DNA from: JBBKWX01 sp037969175
GTDB lineage: Bacteria; Bacteroidota; Bacteroidia; AKYH767-A; JBBKVM01
Assembly (NCBI GenBank): GCA_037969175.1
Contig: JBBKWX010000142.1
Coordinates: 1-41,510, forward strand
DNA length: 41,510 nucleotides
Reading direction: 5' to 3'
Shown: one piece after another, positions 17,138-25,046 of the stretch
Numbering within the stretch: the first letter of the stretch is position 1
Layout: every line of letters begins with the position of its first letter
Notes under the pieces: model-generated
What the model was told of the DNA's origin: nothing
Database searches by the model: none
Seen by the model: the letters and a program-made list of their open reading frames with translations, nothing else
Made by a program: the position numbers and the translations under genes

Positions 17138-17167
17138 TTTCCCGCAAATCACGCAGATATTCGCAGA
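17138..17167 (+). repeat. Degenerate single arm of the TTTCCCGC repeat
   Basis: TTTCCCGCAAATCACGCAGA followed by TATTCGCAGA matches the 30-base left arm of the elements around the GxxExxY gene at about 25 of 30 positions, with the same AATA lead-in. There is no right arm. The preceding ATAGAGGCATGGAAACACGG looks like another remnant of a dispersed repeat. Confidence 0.55.
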
Positions 17168-17182
17168 ATTATAAAAGAAGAT

Positions 17183-18832
17183 TTATTTCTTATTGGTTTT
17201 TTTTACTCTGGTTAGATCGAGGAGATTCATGGCGTTTGAGCCTAGTCCTTCCACATTATTTCCTACTAAACGTAGAACCCGGTCATAATAAAGTATGATA
17301 ACCGGTGCATCATCCATGACCAATTTATCCATTTTTTGATACAGCAGGAAACGCAGACTATCATTGACTTCATTCAATGCTTCCCTGTATAATTTATCAA
17401 ATTCAGGGTTGGAATAATGGGTATAATTTGGACCTTCCGGGGTAAAATTGGGAGAATAAAAAAGCGACAGATAATTTTCTGCATCCGGATAATCAGCAAT
17501 CCATGAAGCTCTGAACATATTCAATTTAGCATTCGCTACCATCTGCCTGTGAGCTGCTGCCTGATTCACTTCTAATTTGATCTTGATTCCAATTTGGGCA
17601 AGTTCAGATTGAATATATTCTGAAAGGTCTTGATATGAACTGGTTGTTGAAAAAGTAATTTCCGGCAATCCTTTACCTCCCGGATATCCGGCTTCTACCA
17701 ATAGTTTTCGAGCTTTTGAGGGATCAAATGGATACCATGCCGTATCTGAATTATCAAATCCCGGAAGTCCTTGAGGAATGATACCTTTTTCACCGGGAGT
17801 ACCCATATTGTTTCTCAGAAAACGCATCATCTTAGCCCTGTCAAATCCATAATTTATTGCCTGTCTCACCAATTTAGACTTAAGTGGACTGTTTTGAACC
17901 AAGGGCAGATTCAGATCCACTTGTATCCCCACATACTCTGTATTCAGATAAGGTTGGGTGTACATTTTAAATCTGCCTTGGTATTTACTTTGCAATCTCC
18001 CGTCGCGTGTTAAAAGATCATCCTTATAACTCGCATCCAGACCCGAGATGAAATCAATATTACCTTTTATAAATTCAAGAAATGCACTTTGTTTATCATT
18101 GATAAAAGAGATTGAAACTGCATCCAAATAAGGCAGTTTCGTTCCGGTTTCATCCTTCTCAAAATAATTTTGATTTTTGAGCATGATAAGCTGTACTCCT
18201 TCTTTCCAGTCTTTGAAAACAAAAGGACCTGTGCCGATCGGATGAATCCTGAAGTCTTTTCCTAGTTTATCGACCACTTCATAAGGAACGACAGAGCAAT
18301 ATGGCATTGCAAGCAGAGAAATAAATGGCGGATATGCATGTTTCAGCTTGATGCTAAGTGTTGAGTCATTAAGTGCCAGGATTCCATCTTCAGTAGGGTC
18401 CAGGGCTGATAATACCCATGCTCCGGGTGATGCTATGAGCGGATCAGAAATTCGCTTCAATGAATAAACAAAGTCAGACGCTGTGACACGACGACCTTTT
18501 CCATTTGTAAACAAGGGATGATCATGAAAAAAAACGTCAGTACGTAAGTTGAAAATGTATTGCGTTCCGGTAGGATCAATCTGCCATAAATAGGCTATCG
18601 AAGGCATAACAAGAAGCGAACTATCCAGCTTGACAAGTCCATTGAATAATTGATTGCTGGCCCAAACAGTAGCCTGATCACGAGAATAAGCAGGATCCAA
18701 TGAACTTAGTCCGGATGCTTCATTGAAACGGAAAACAGTCCTGTTCTCATCCGAAGGACGATCAGTATGACATGCACTTAACGTAATTGAAGCAAGGAAT
18801 AAATATATGATCCAGAAAGGCTTTATTTTCAT
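17183..18832 (-). CDS. Family 5 (oligopeptide-type) ABC transporter substrate-binding lipoprotein
   Basis: A 549-residue lipoprotein: signal peptide with lipobox LSAC (Cys at 21), then a solute-binding family 5 domain (SBP_bac_5) across the rest. Typical segments are GLSSLDPAYSRDQATVWASN at the domain start, HPLFTNGKGRRVTASDFVYS, GTGPFVFKDWKEG and KLVRQAINYGFDRAKMMRF. Relatives deliver oligopeptides or other solutes to a DppBCDF/OppBCDF importer. No permease or ATPase gene is nearby, as is common for this protein in Bacteroidota, so the ligand is unknown. A hairpin lies 18 bases before its start codon and may end an upstream small transcript or act as an attenuator. Confidence 0.88.
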   Translation of the reverse strand: MKIKPFWIIYLFLASITLSACHTDRPSDENRTVFRFNEASGLSSLDPAYSRDQATVWASNQLFNGLVKLDSSLLVMPSIAYLWQIDPTGTQYIFNLRTDVFFHDHPLFTNGKGRRVTASDFVYSLKRISDPLIASPGAWVLSALDPTEDGILALNDSTLSIKLKHAYPPFISLLAMPYCSVVPYEVVDKLGKDFRIHPIGTGPFVFKDWKEGVQLIMLKNQNYFEKDETGTKLPYLDAVSISFINDKQSAFLEFIKGNIDFISGLDASYKDDLLTRDGRLQSKYQGRFKMYTQPYLNTEYVGIQVDLNLPLVQNSPLKSKLVRQAINYGFDRAKMMRFLRNNMGTPGEKGIIPQGLPGFDNSDTAWYPFDPSKARKLLVEAGYPGGKGLPEITFSTTSSYQDLSEYIQSELAQIGIKIKLEVNQAAAHRQMVANAKLNMFRASWIADYPDAENYLSLFYSPNFTPEGPNYTHYSNPEFDKLYREALNEVNDSLRFLLYQKMDKLVMDDAPVIILYYDRVLRLVGNNVEGLGSNAMNLLDLTRVKKTNKK

Positions 18833-18850
18833 TCGGTAAAAATAAGAAAA

Positions 18851-18870
18851 GGCGAACCCGAAAGTTCACC
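18851..18870 (-). terminator. Hairpin terminator between the 41-aa ORF and the binding protein
   Basis: Read on the minus strand, GGTGAAC and GTTCGCC pair over 7 bases with one U-G wobble, loop TTTCGG, followed by TTTTCTTATTTTT. As minus-strand RNA the helix is complete, whereas on the plus strand it has a mismatch. It could terminate the small upstream transcript or attenuate the binding-protein gene. Confidence 0.6.
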
Positions 18871-18916
18871 TTTTTTCACCAAACAAACGTCTTAATATAT
18901 TTTTACCTTTTATTTT

Positions 18917-19042
18917 TTAATTGAGATGGAATTCCGGAAATCTGGGAACAGCGTAAATCATTTTCACTTTCTGTCCTGCAGGTTGTTTGGGCATATAAAA
19001 ATAGAAGACTATCTTCTGAACCCTTATGGCGTGGTAGCTCAT
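18917..19042 (-). CDS. Candidate small protein, 41 residues
   Basis: An ORF starting MSYHAIRVQKIVFYFYMPKQ and ending AVPRFPEFHLN. It is short, basic and not membrane-spanning, with no recognised family. What supports it is its setting within a 371-base gap: a perfect -7 element TAATTTTG (minus, 19062-19069) 19 bases before the ATG, an in-frame stop just upstream, and a hairpin terminator ~46 bases after the stop. The plus-strand ORF antisense to it (18926-19126) has no such signals. It might instead be a small RNA of ~190 bases using the same promoter and terminator. The gap otherwise holds nothing recognisable. Confidence 0.4.
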   Translation of the reverse strand: MSYHAIRVQKIVFYFYMPKQPAGQKVKMIYAVPRFPEFHLN

Positions 19043-19061
19043 ATCAGTATTTATTATGAAC

Positions 19062-19069
19062 CAAAATTA
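19062..19069 (-). promoter_or_regulatory. -7 promoter element for the 41-aa ORF
   Basis: On the minus strand TAATTTTG matches TAnnTTTG exactly, 19 bases before the ATG at 19042. There is no clear -33 TTG. Confidence 0.45.
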
Positions 19070-19189
19070 AAGATTAGATCTTTGTTATGCTTGGATATTA
19101 CGCTAATGGGCTGTCTTTTTAAGTGAACGTGGAGTTTTGCTTGGTGAATCGATATTTGCCGGGATAATGAGGATATGCGCCTAAATCAT

Positions 19190-19197
19190 TACATTTG
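19190..19197 (+). promoter_or_regulatory. -7 promoter element of mtaB
   Basis: TACATTTG matches TAnnTTTG and is followed by CAGCCC and then ATG at 19204, so transcription probably starts at or very near the start codon. Confidence 0.55.
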
Positions 19198-19203
19198 CAG
19201 CCC

Positions 19204-20535
19204 ATGAACCGCCCACAACGTGTTGCCTTTCATACCTTAGGGTGTAAACTAAACTTCGCAGAGACTTCCAGCATAGCCAGGCAGTTTGAGAGTAAGGGAC
19301 ATATACGTCTTGACTTTCCTGCAGAAGCGGATATTTATGTGATCAATACTTGCAGTGTCACAGAAAATGCCGACAAGGAATGCAAACAGATCGTTAAGAA
19401 AGCGTTGAAACTTTCGCCTGATGCCAAAGTTGTGATCGTTGGTTGTTATGCTCAATTAAAACCGGAGAAAATAGCTGGTATCAAAGGGGTAAGTCTGGTC
19501 TTGGGTGCTTCCGAAAAGTTCAGGATCTTAGAACATTTGCATGAGTTGGGGATAGAATCTGAAGCGCAAGTTCATGCTTGTGAGATCGGTACAGTTGACT
19601 TTTTCATGGATGCATTTTCTTCCGGAGACCGAACACGAGGTTTCCTGAAAGTACAGGATGGATGTGATTATACATGTGCATTTTGTACCATTCCACTTGC
19701 CCGTGGAAAATCTAGAAGTGATACCATAGAAAATTCAGTGAAGAATAGTCAGAAGCTGGCAGTAGAAGGAATTAAAGAGATAGTTCTGACAGGCGTAAAT
19801 CTTGGAGATTTTGGAAAAGGTATGTCGGGTGGGAAAACCAAAGATTACAATTTTTTCGATCTGTTACAAGCAATGGATCAGGTGAATGAGATTGACAGAT
19901 TTCGTATCTCATCGATTGAACCGAATTTACTTACGGATGAGATCATTGATTTTGTTTCCACTTCAAATAAGTTTGTTCCTCATTTTCATATTCCACTTCA
20001 ATCAGGTAGTGATACTATTTTGAAGTTGATGAAGCGAAGATATCTGACGGCATTATATACCTCAAGGATCACAAACATCATAGCCCGCATGCCGGATGCA
20101 TGTATTGGTGTTGATGTGATCACCGGATTTCCCGGAGAAACGGATGCAGAATTCGAAAAGACCTATGCTTATTTGAGAGATCTTCCAATTGCCTATTTAC
20201 ATGTATTCACATACAGTGAAAGAACAAATACTGTAGCAGTTGAAATGCCCGGCAAAGTTGAATACAGCATTCGCAAAGAACGTACGCATAGGTTAAGGAT
20301 CTTATCCGAAAAGAAATTACGGATGTTCTATGAAAGCCAAAGTGGAAAAAATGGAAAAGTACTTTGGGAGGGTGATAACAAGGCTGGTTTTATGCATGGA
20401 TATACGCGTAATTATGTAAAAGTACGTAAGCCATTTGATGCAGGTTCTATCAATAGAGTCAGTGATATTTTACTCTGTGATATCTCTGAAGATGGAAGTG
20501 TAAATGTAATGGAGCAAGAAACAATAATGTCATAA
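19204..20535 (+). CDS. mtaB: tRNA t6A37 methylthiotransferase MtaB
   Basis: A 443-residue radical-SAM methylthiotransferase that converts t6A37 to ms2t6A37 in tRNAs reading ANN codons. The N-terminal iron-sulfur domain carries its three cysteines in TLGCKLN, NTCSVTE and VGCYAQ. The radical-SAM cluster is CDYTCAFC in the DGCDYTCAFCTIPLARG motif. A C-terminal TRAM-like region follows (~375-440). The opening TLGCKLN and length point to MtaB rather than MiaB or RimO. ATG at 19204 is chosen over an in-frame TTG at 19195, which lies inside the -7 promoter element. The gene is followed by lgt after 9 bases and is probably its operon leader. Confidence 0.92.
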   Translation: MNRPQRVAFHTLGCKLNFAETSSIARQFESKGHIRLDFPAEADIYVINTCSVTENADKECKQIVKKALKLSPDAKVVIVGCYAQLKPEKIAGIKGVSLVLGASEKFRILEHLHELGIESEAQVHACEIGTVDFFMDAFSSGDRTRGFLKVQDGCDYTCAFCTIPLARGKSRSDTIENSVKNSQKLAVEGIKEIVLTGVNLGDFGKGMSGGKTKDYNFFDLLQAMDQVNEIDRFRISSIEPNLLTDEIIDFVSTSNKFVPHFHIPLQSGSDTILKLMKRRYLTALYTSRITNIIARMPDACIGVDVITGFPGETDAEFEKTYAYLRDLPIAYLHVFTYSERTNTVAVEMPGKVEYSIRKERTHRLRILSEKKLRMFYESQSGKNGKVLWEGDNKAGFMHGYTRNYVKVRKPFDAGSINRVSDILLCDISEDGSVNVMEQETIMS

Positions 20536-20544
20536 GACTTTACT

Positions 20545-21714
20545 ATGTACGCTACAATATCTGATCTTATCAAGGATCTCTTTGGTATTTATATTCCTTT
20601 ACCTATTCAAACATTTGGTTTTTTTGTAGCGATCTCGTTTCTCCTTGGTGCGTATACTATCGTACAAGAATTAAAACGGAAGGAAAGCCTTGGACTCATT
20701 AAAGCCCAATTGATAAAAGTTAATCATGGGAAACCATCAAGCATCTTAGAGTGGGCAGGGAGTCTGATTTTCGGTTTCCTGATCGGATACAAATTGTTAC
20801 TGATCTTCACAGATTATTCGGGGTTTTCTGATGATCCTCAAGGATACATCTTATCTGCAAAAGGAAATTTTGTTGGAGGATTGATCGGGCTTGCCATCTC
20901 TTATTATTTTAAGAATAAAGAAGAGAAGCAAAAAAAGAGCCTGACAGGAAAAGTAACAGAAGAGTTACAACATCCTCATGAATTAGTTGGAACCATCACG
21001 ATTATTGCTGCCATCTTCGGTTTGCTTGGTGCAAAGATCTTCCATAATTTAGAAAATCTGGATGACTTGATGCGTGATCCCATTGATGCTTTGATCTCAT
21101 TCAGCGGATTGACCATGTATGGTGGATTGATAATGGGAGGAGCGGCTGTTTTAGTATTTGCAAAAAGAAACGGCATTGACTGGAAACATATGTGTGATGC
21201 TGCTGCACCCGGATTGATGTTGAGTTATGGTACAGGTAGAATAGGCTGCCAAATGTCGGGTGATGGAGATTGGGGAATTGATAATCTGGCTGCAAAACCG
21301 GATTGGTTGAGTATGTTTCCGGACTGGGTGTGGGCATATAAATATCCGAATAATGTATTAGGTGAAGGAGTTCCAATTGAAGGATGTATTGGAAAACATT
21401 GTGCTGAATTAGCAAACCCGGTATTCCCTACTCCACTGTATGAAGCTGTGGCTTGTATTCTTTTATTTTTTGTTCTATGGTCTTTCAGAAAGAAGATCAC
21501 TGCTCCTTTTATGATGTTCAGTATTTATATGGTGTTGAACGGGGTTGAACGTTTCTTTATTGAAAAGATCAGGATCAATACACTTTATCATACAGGTACA
21601 TTTGCTTTTACACAGGCAGAGCTGATCTCTTCATTGTTGATCATCGGCGGACTTGTTGGAATTTTCTTGAGCATGAAATGGGCAAAGGAAAATAAATCTT
21701 CTACAATGGTTTAA
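20545..21714 (+). CDS. lgt: Prolipoprotein diacylglyceryl transferase
   Basis: A 389-residue polytopic membrane enzyme that moves diacylglycerol from phosphatidylglycerol to the lipobox Cys of prelipoproteins. The Lgt signature is visible in SYGTGRIGCQMSGDGDWG with its essential Arg, and the last helices include NGVERFFIEKIRIN. It is ~100 residues longer than E. coli Lgt, mainly from two loops (residues ~45-75 and ~125-150), as in many Bacteroidota. It serves the several lipoproteins in this window. It sits between mtaB and an inositol-monophosphatase gene whose ATG overlaps its TAA by one base. Confidence 0.93.
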   Translation: MYATISDLIKDLFGIYIPLPIQTFGFFVAISFLLGAYTIVQELKRKESLGLIKAQLIKVNHGKPSSILEWAGSLIFGFLIGYKLLLIFTDYSGFSDDPQGYILSAKGNFVGGLIGLAISYYFKNKEEKQKKSLTGKVTEELQHPHELVGTITIIAAIFGLLGAKIFHNLENLDDLMRDPIDALISFSGLTMYGGLIMGGAAVLVFAKRNGIDWKHMCDAAAPGLMLSYGTGRIGCQMSGDGDWGIDNLAAKPDWLSMFPDWVWAYKYPNNVLGEGVPIEGCIGKHCAELANPVFPTPLYEAVACILLFFVLWSFRKKITAPFMMFSIYMVLNGVERFFIEKIRINTLYHTGTFAFTQAELISSLLIIGGLVGIFLSMKWAKENKSSTMV

Positions 21715-22532
21715 TGATGAAATCTGATCAACTCGAATTAATATGTGAGGAAGTTAGAAAGTGTGCAACAATTGCTGCAGATTTTATAAAAGCAGAATCT
21801 AAATCATTCAGACAAGAAGCTGTTGAGTATAAAGGAATGAATGATCTGGTTTCTTATGTAGATAAGACATCAGAAAAAATGATCATTGACTATCTTCAGA
21901 AAGTGTTGCCGGAAGCAGGTTTCATAGCAGAAGAAAACACAATAGCATCAAGCAGGAAAACACTTAACTGGATCATTGATCCTTTGGATGGCACAACCAA
22001 TTTTGTTCACGGAGTACCTTGTTATTGTGTAAGCATTGCGTTGGCCGAAGGTGAAGAAATTTTAGTTGGAGTTGTTCACGAAGTGAATCTGAATGAATCA
22101 TTCTATGCATGGAAAAATGGTGGAGCCTGGCTAAATGGAAAACCAATACGTGTTTCTGAATGTCCTTTATTGAGTCAGAGTTTATTGGCAACCGGATTTC
22201 CTTATCATGATTATGACCGGCTTGAAGAATACATGAAAGTATTTGATGAGCTTATGCATGGAACGCATGGTCTGCGCAGGCTTGGCTCTGCAGCAGCCGA
22301 TCTGGCCTATGTAGCTGCAGGAAGATTTGAAGGGTTTTATGAATATGGATTAAATTCCTGGGACGTAGCTGCAGGAATTCTTCTCGTGCAGGAAGCAGGA
22401 GGAAAAGTAAGCGATTTTTCAGGTGGCAATGATCATCTTTTTGGTAAAGAGATCATTTCTGCAAATTCAAAAATGTTTGATGAATTAGCAGCTGTTATCT
22501 ATCGAAATTTTTCTTCGAGAGAATCGTCATGA
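21714..22532 (+). CDS. Inositol monophosphatase family protein
   Basis: A 272-residue metal-dependent phosphatase. The FIG/IMPase metal sites are in order: FIAEEN (Glu-Glu), WIIDPLDGTTNF (Asp-Pro-Leu-Asp-Gly-Thr), and NSWDVAAGILLVQEAGG near the C-terminus. Family members dephosphorylate inositol phosphate, 3'-phosphoadenosine phosphate or related compounds. The substrate cannot be told from sequence here. Its ATG overlaps the lgt stop, implying translational coupling. Its last 34 bases overlap the end of the convergent LysM gene, so both reading frames share that DNA. Confidence 0.9.
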   Translation: MMKSDQLELICEEVRKCATIAADFIKAESKSFRQEAVEYKGMNDLVSYVDKTSEKMIIDYLQKVLPEAGFIAEENTIASSRKTLNWIIDPLDGTTNFVHGVPCYCVSIALAEGEEILVGVVHEVNLNESFYAWKNGGAWLNGKPIRVSECPLLSQSLLATGFPYHDYDRLEEYMKVFDELMHGTHGLRRLGSAAADLAYVAAGRFEGFYEYGLNSWDVAAGILLVQEAGGKVSDFSGGNDHLFGKEIISANSKMFDELAAVIYRNFSSRESS

Positions 22533-23575
22533 ACACCAAAATTTAATTCAGTCTGGAACTTAGCATCAATAACACCTAGCTTTACTGCGGCTGCTTTTGA
22601 CAGTTTAATGATCAGGTTTGAGTTATCACCTGTATCAGGCAATATACCTACCACTTTCACATACACATAGCTACCGTTCATTTTATTTTTTACACGAATG
22701 ATCGTTCCGGAAGGTGCAGTACGATGTAATGCAAAAAATTTATTCGGATTGATATCGTCATCTTCTATCCAGGCTGCAACACCTGTTTCCGTTACTGCAC
22801 GTAATTTTAATTGAGGTCCCGGTTCAACGATTTGCACATTGGGCTTTGTAGTTGATTTATTCGCATCCGAAGTTTCAGAACTTGGTTTATTACCCGGCAT
22901 TATTGGACGTGGCTCAGAATATACAGTCTTCTCAGGCTCTGTTTTCTTTGGATCTTTTTTACCCTTTTTATCTTCTACAACCGGAACATTTTCAGGTTTG
23001 GTTTCTACCACAGGTTTAGTCACAGGTGGTTCTTCTACTTTCACCGGATTGGATTTGGTCTCTCCGTTATTATATGCAAATACATAATTTACGATCAATT
23101 TTTGTCCCATATTTACAAGATCATTGTTGATCTTATTCCAGGTTTTAATATCAGAAATTGAACTATTATAATTTTTACTGATAGAGTAAAGTGTCTCCCC
23201 TTTTTTAACGGTATGATAAACCGGTGTTTTGAATTTTTCCTCTGTTTTGGGTTGAGGGGTTTGTATTTCGATAACTTCCGTCTTAACCGGAGTAGTATTT
23301 GGTGTAGCCCCTGCTACGATAGGTACAAGTATCAATTGACCAATTTGCAGATCCGTTACTTTAGGATTGGCTGCTTTAATCTCATCTTGTTCCACTCCAT
23401 ATCTTTTGGATATAGAATACCATCCTTGCTTTGCTTCAACTTTATGAATTATAAAATTTGAACCTGCCACTGCTTTGATGCCTACAGAATCAGGGATCAA
23501 GATATTGTTTGAAGAATAGGCAAGGAAGGGCGTAAAGACGATTCCCAACACAATTCCGTAGAAGATATTTTTCAT
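22499..23575 (-). CDS. Secreted LysM protein with degenerate RlpA-like domain
   Basis: A 358-residue exported protein. It has a signal peptide (MKNIFYGIVLGIVFTPFLAY), two LysM peptidoglycan-binding repeats (first ~40-85 with KQGWYSISKRYG, second ~115-160 with KKGETLYSISKNYN), and a Lys/Pro/Glu-rich linker to ~245. A C-terminal double-psi beta-barrel domain like RlpA follows (HRTAPSGTIIRVKNKMNGSY to KLSKAAAVKLG). RlpA normally has ANGExxD and NDRGPF motifs. Here the acidic pair is absent and NDRGPF is replaced, so transglycosylase activity is doubtful and a wall-binding role more likely. ATG at 23575 is preferred to an upstream TTG. A -7 element lies at 23604-23611. Confidence 0.85.
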   Translation of the reverse strand: MKNIFYGIVLGIVFTPFLAYSSNNILIPDSVGIKAVAGSNFIIHKVEAKQGWYSISKRYGVEQDEIKAANPKVTDLQIGQLILVPIVAGATPNTTPVKTEVIEIQTPQPKTEEKFKTPVYHTVKKGETLYSISKNYNSSISDIKTWNKINNDLVNMGQKLIVNYVFAYNNGETKSNPVKVEEPPVTKPVVETKPENVPVVEDKKGKKDPKKTEPEKTVYSEPRPIMPGNKPSSETSDANKSTTKPNVQIVEPGPQLKLRAVTETGVAAWIEDDDINPNKFFALHRTAPSGTIIRVKNKMNGSYVYVKVVGILPDTGDNSNLIIKLSKAAAVKLGVIDAKFQTELNFGVHDDSLEEKFR

Positions 23576-23603
23576 GCTTAGCAAGGGTTTAGGACAATAT
23601 TAA

Positions 23604-23611
23604 CAAAAATA
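23604..23611 (-). promoter_or_regulatory. -7 promoter element of the LysM gene
   Basis: On the minus strand TATTTTTG matches TAnnTTTG, about 28 bases before the ATG at 23575. Confidence 0.4.
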
Positions 23612-23669
23612 ATACGATTGCCCGTTGAAATGCTTAATTTGTAATCACCAACACGATGTTAATAAATAT

Positions 23670-25046
23670 ATGAAATACGCTATAATTCAACTATTTACAG
23701 TTTTATTCTTTTTTCAATTCGTTTCGATAATTAAAATAAATGCACAAACGCCTGATAAAGGTGTTTTGGTATACAGGATGGATCTGAAAGATGAGATCGG
23801 TCCGGGAAGTTGGCGGATCTTGAAAAAAGCGATAGAAGCAGCTGAAGCAGCTAAAGCAGATTACTTTTTCATTGAGATGAATACATATGGAGGTTTGTTA
23901 GAATCGGCTGACTCAATGCGAACTCGTTTATTAGCCGCAAAGCCGGAAGTAATCGTTTACATTAACAATAATGCTGCATCAGCGGGAGCATTAATTTCTT
24001 ATGCTTGCGATAAAATTTATATGCATCCGGGTTCTAGTATTGGAGCCGCTACCGTCGTGAATCAAAACGCAGAAGCTTTGCCGGATAAATACCAAAGTTA
24101 TATGCGATCCATGATGCGATCTACAGCAGAAGCAACCGGAAGAGATCCTCAGATTGCAGAAGCCATGGTAGATCCTGCGGTGATGATACCCGGGATTATT
24201 GATAGCGGTAAAGTACTTACACTTACTGCATCGGAAGCATTGAATCTGAAAATAAGTGAAGGCAATGCAGATGATTGGAAAGATGCTCTTGCAAAAGCAG
24301 GAGTTGAAAATTATTCAGTTATAAATTTTGAACCTACGTTTCTGGATAAAACCATTGGGATCTTAGTACACCCTGCTCTAAGTGGTATTTTGATCATGAT
24401 CATGATAGGCGGAATCTATTTTGAATTGCAAACTCCGGGTATAGGATTTGCGTTGTTGGCTGCATTTATTGCTGCAGTACTGTATTTTGCCCCACTTTAT
24501 CTTGAAGGACTTGCAGCTAATTGGGAGATCGCATTATTTATAGTAGGATTAATTTTACTCGGACTTGAAATATTTGTCATTCCCGGTTTTGGCATCGCCG
24601 GAGTTTCCGGGATAATTTTAATTGTTGTTTCCTTAACTTTTAGTTTAGTTGCAAATGACGGTTTCAATTTACCTGCTCCAAAACCCGGAGATCTGCCCGG
24701 AGCAGCAAGCTTGATGAAACCACTTACCATTGTTATATTTTCCATGCTATTATCCGGAATCCTTTCATTCATTCTGGGCAGAAGATTTATGAATACCGGT
24801 ATGTTTAAACATTTGGTGTTACAGGATGCCCAGACAAGTCAAAGCGGATATGTTTCAAAAGAAGATCACCTGGGTGCTCTTGTAGGACAAGAAGGAATAA
24901 CAGAGACAACACTGCGCCCTTCAGGAAAGGTAAGGATTGGGGAAAATGTTTTTCAAGCGACTGCCGATACTGCATATATTGAAAAAGGAGAGCAAGTTAG
25001 GATCACCCGTTATGAAGGAATGAATCTTTGGGTTAAGAAGATCTGA
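23670..25046 (+). CDS. NfeD-family membrane serine protease
   Basis: A 458-residue protein: signal peptide, a ClpP/crotonase-like protease domain (residues ~30-220), about four to five membrane helices (~225-385), and a C-terminal NfeD OB-fold domain (~400-458, LVGQEGITETTLRPSGKVRI). The catalytic Ser lies at ~104 in NNNAASAGALIS, and a candidate Lys is in IIDSGKVLTLTASEAL. Family members of the PH1510 type use a Ser-Lys dyad and are found with stomatin/prohibitin-like partners, which are missing here. ATG at 23670 is used; the upstream in-frame TTG start adds 15 residues that spoil the signal peptide. Its stop abuts the convergent TonB receptor gene. Confidence 0.88.
   Translation: MKYAIIQLFTVLFFFQFVSIIKINAQTPDKGVLVYRMDLKDEIGPGSWRILKKAIEAAEAAKADYFFIEMNTYGGLLESADSMRTRLLAAKPEVIVYINNNAASAGALISYACDKIYMHPGSSIGAATVVNQNAEALPDKYQSYMRSMMRSTAEATGRDPQIAEAMVDPAVMIPGIIDSGKVLTLTASEALNLKISEGNADDWKDALAKAGVENYSVINFEPTFLDKTIGILVHPALSGILIMIMIGGIYFELQTPGIGFALLAAFIAAVLYFAPLYLEGLAANWEIALFIVGLILLGLEIFVIPGFGIAGVSGIILIVVSLTFSLVANDGFNLPAPKPGDLPGAASLMKPLTIVIFSMLLSGILSFILGRRFMNTGMFKHLVLQDAQTSQSGYVSKEDHLGALVGQEGITETTLRPSGKVRIGENVFQATADTAYIEKGEQVRITRYEGMNLWVKKI

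Noticed and set aside
18926..19126. 66-codon plus ORF in the gap before mtaB
   Set aside because: It is antisense to the 41-aa ORF and lacks a promoter or terminator on its strand; the minus-strand signals are better.
19195..19203. TTG start for mtaB
   Set aside because: The codon lies inside the -7 promoter element; ATG at 19204 gives the usual N-terminus.
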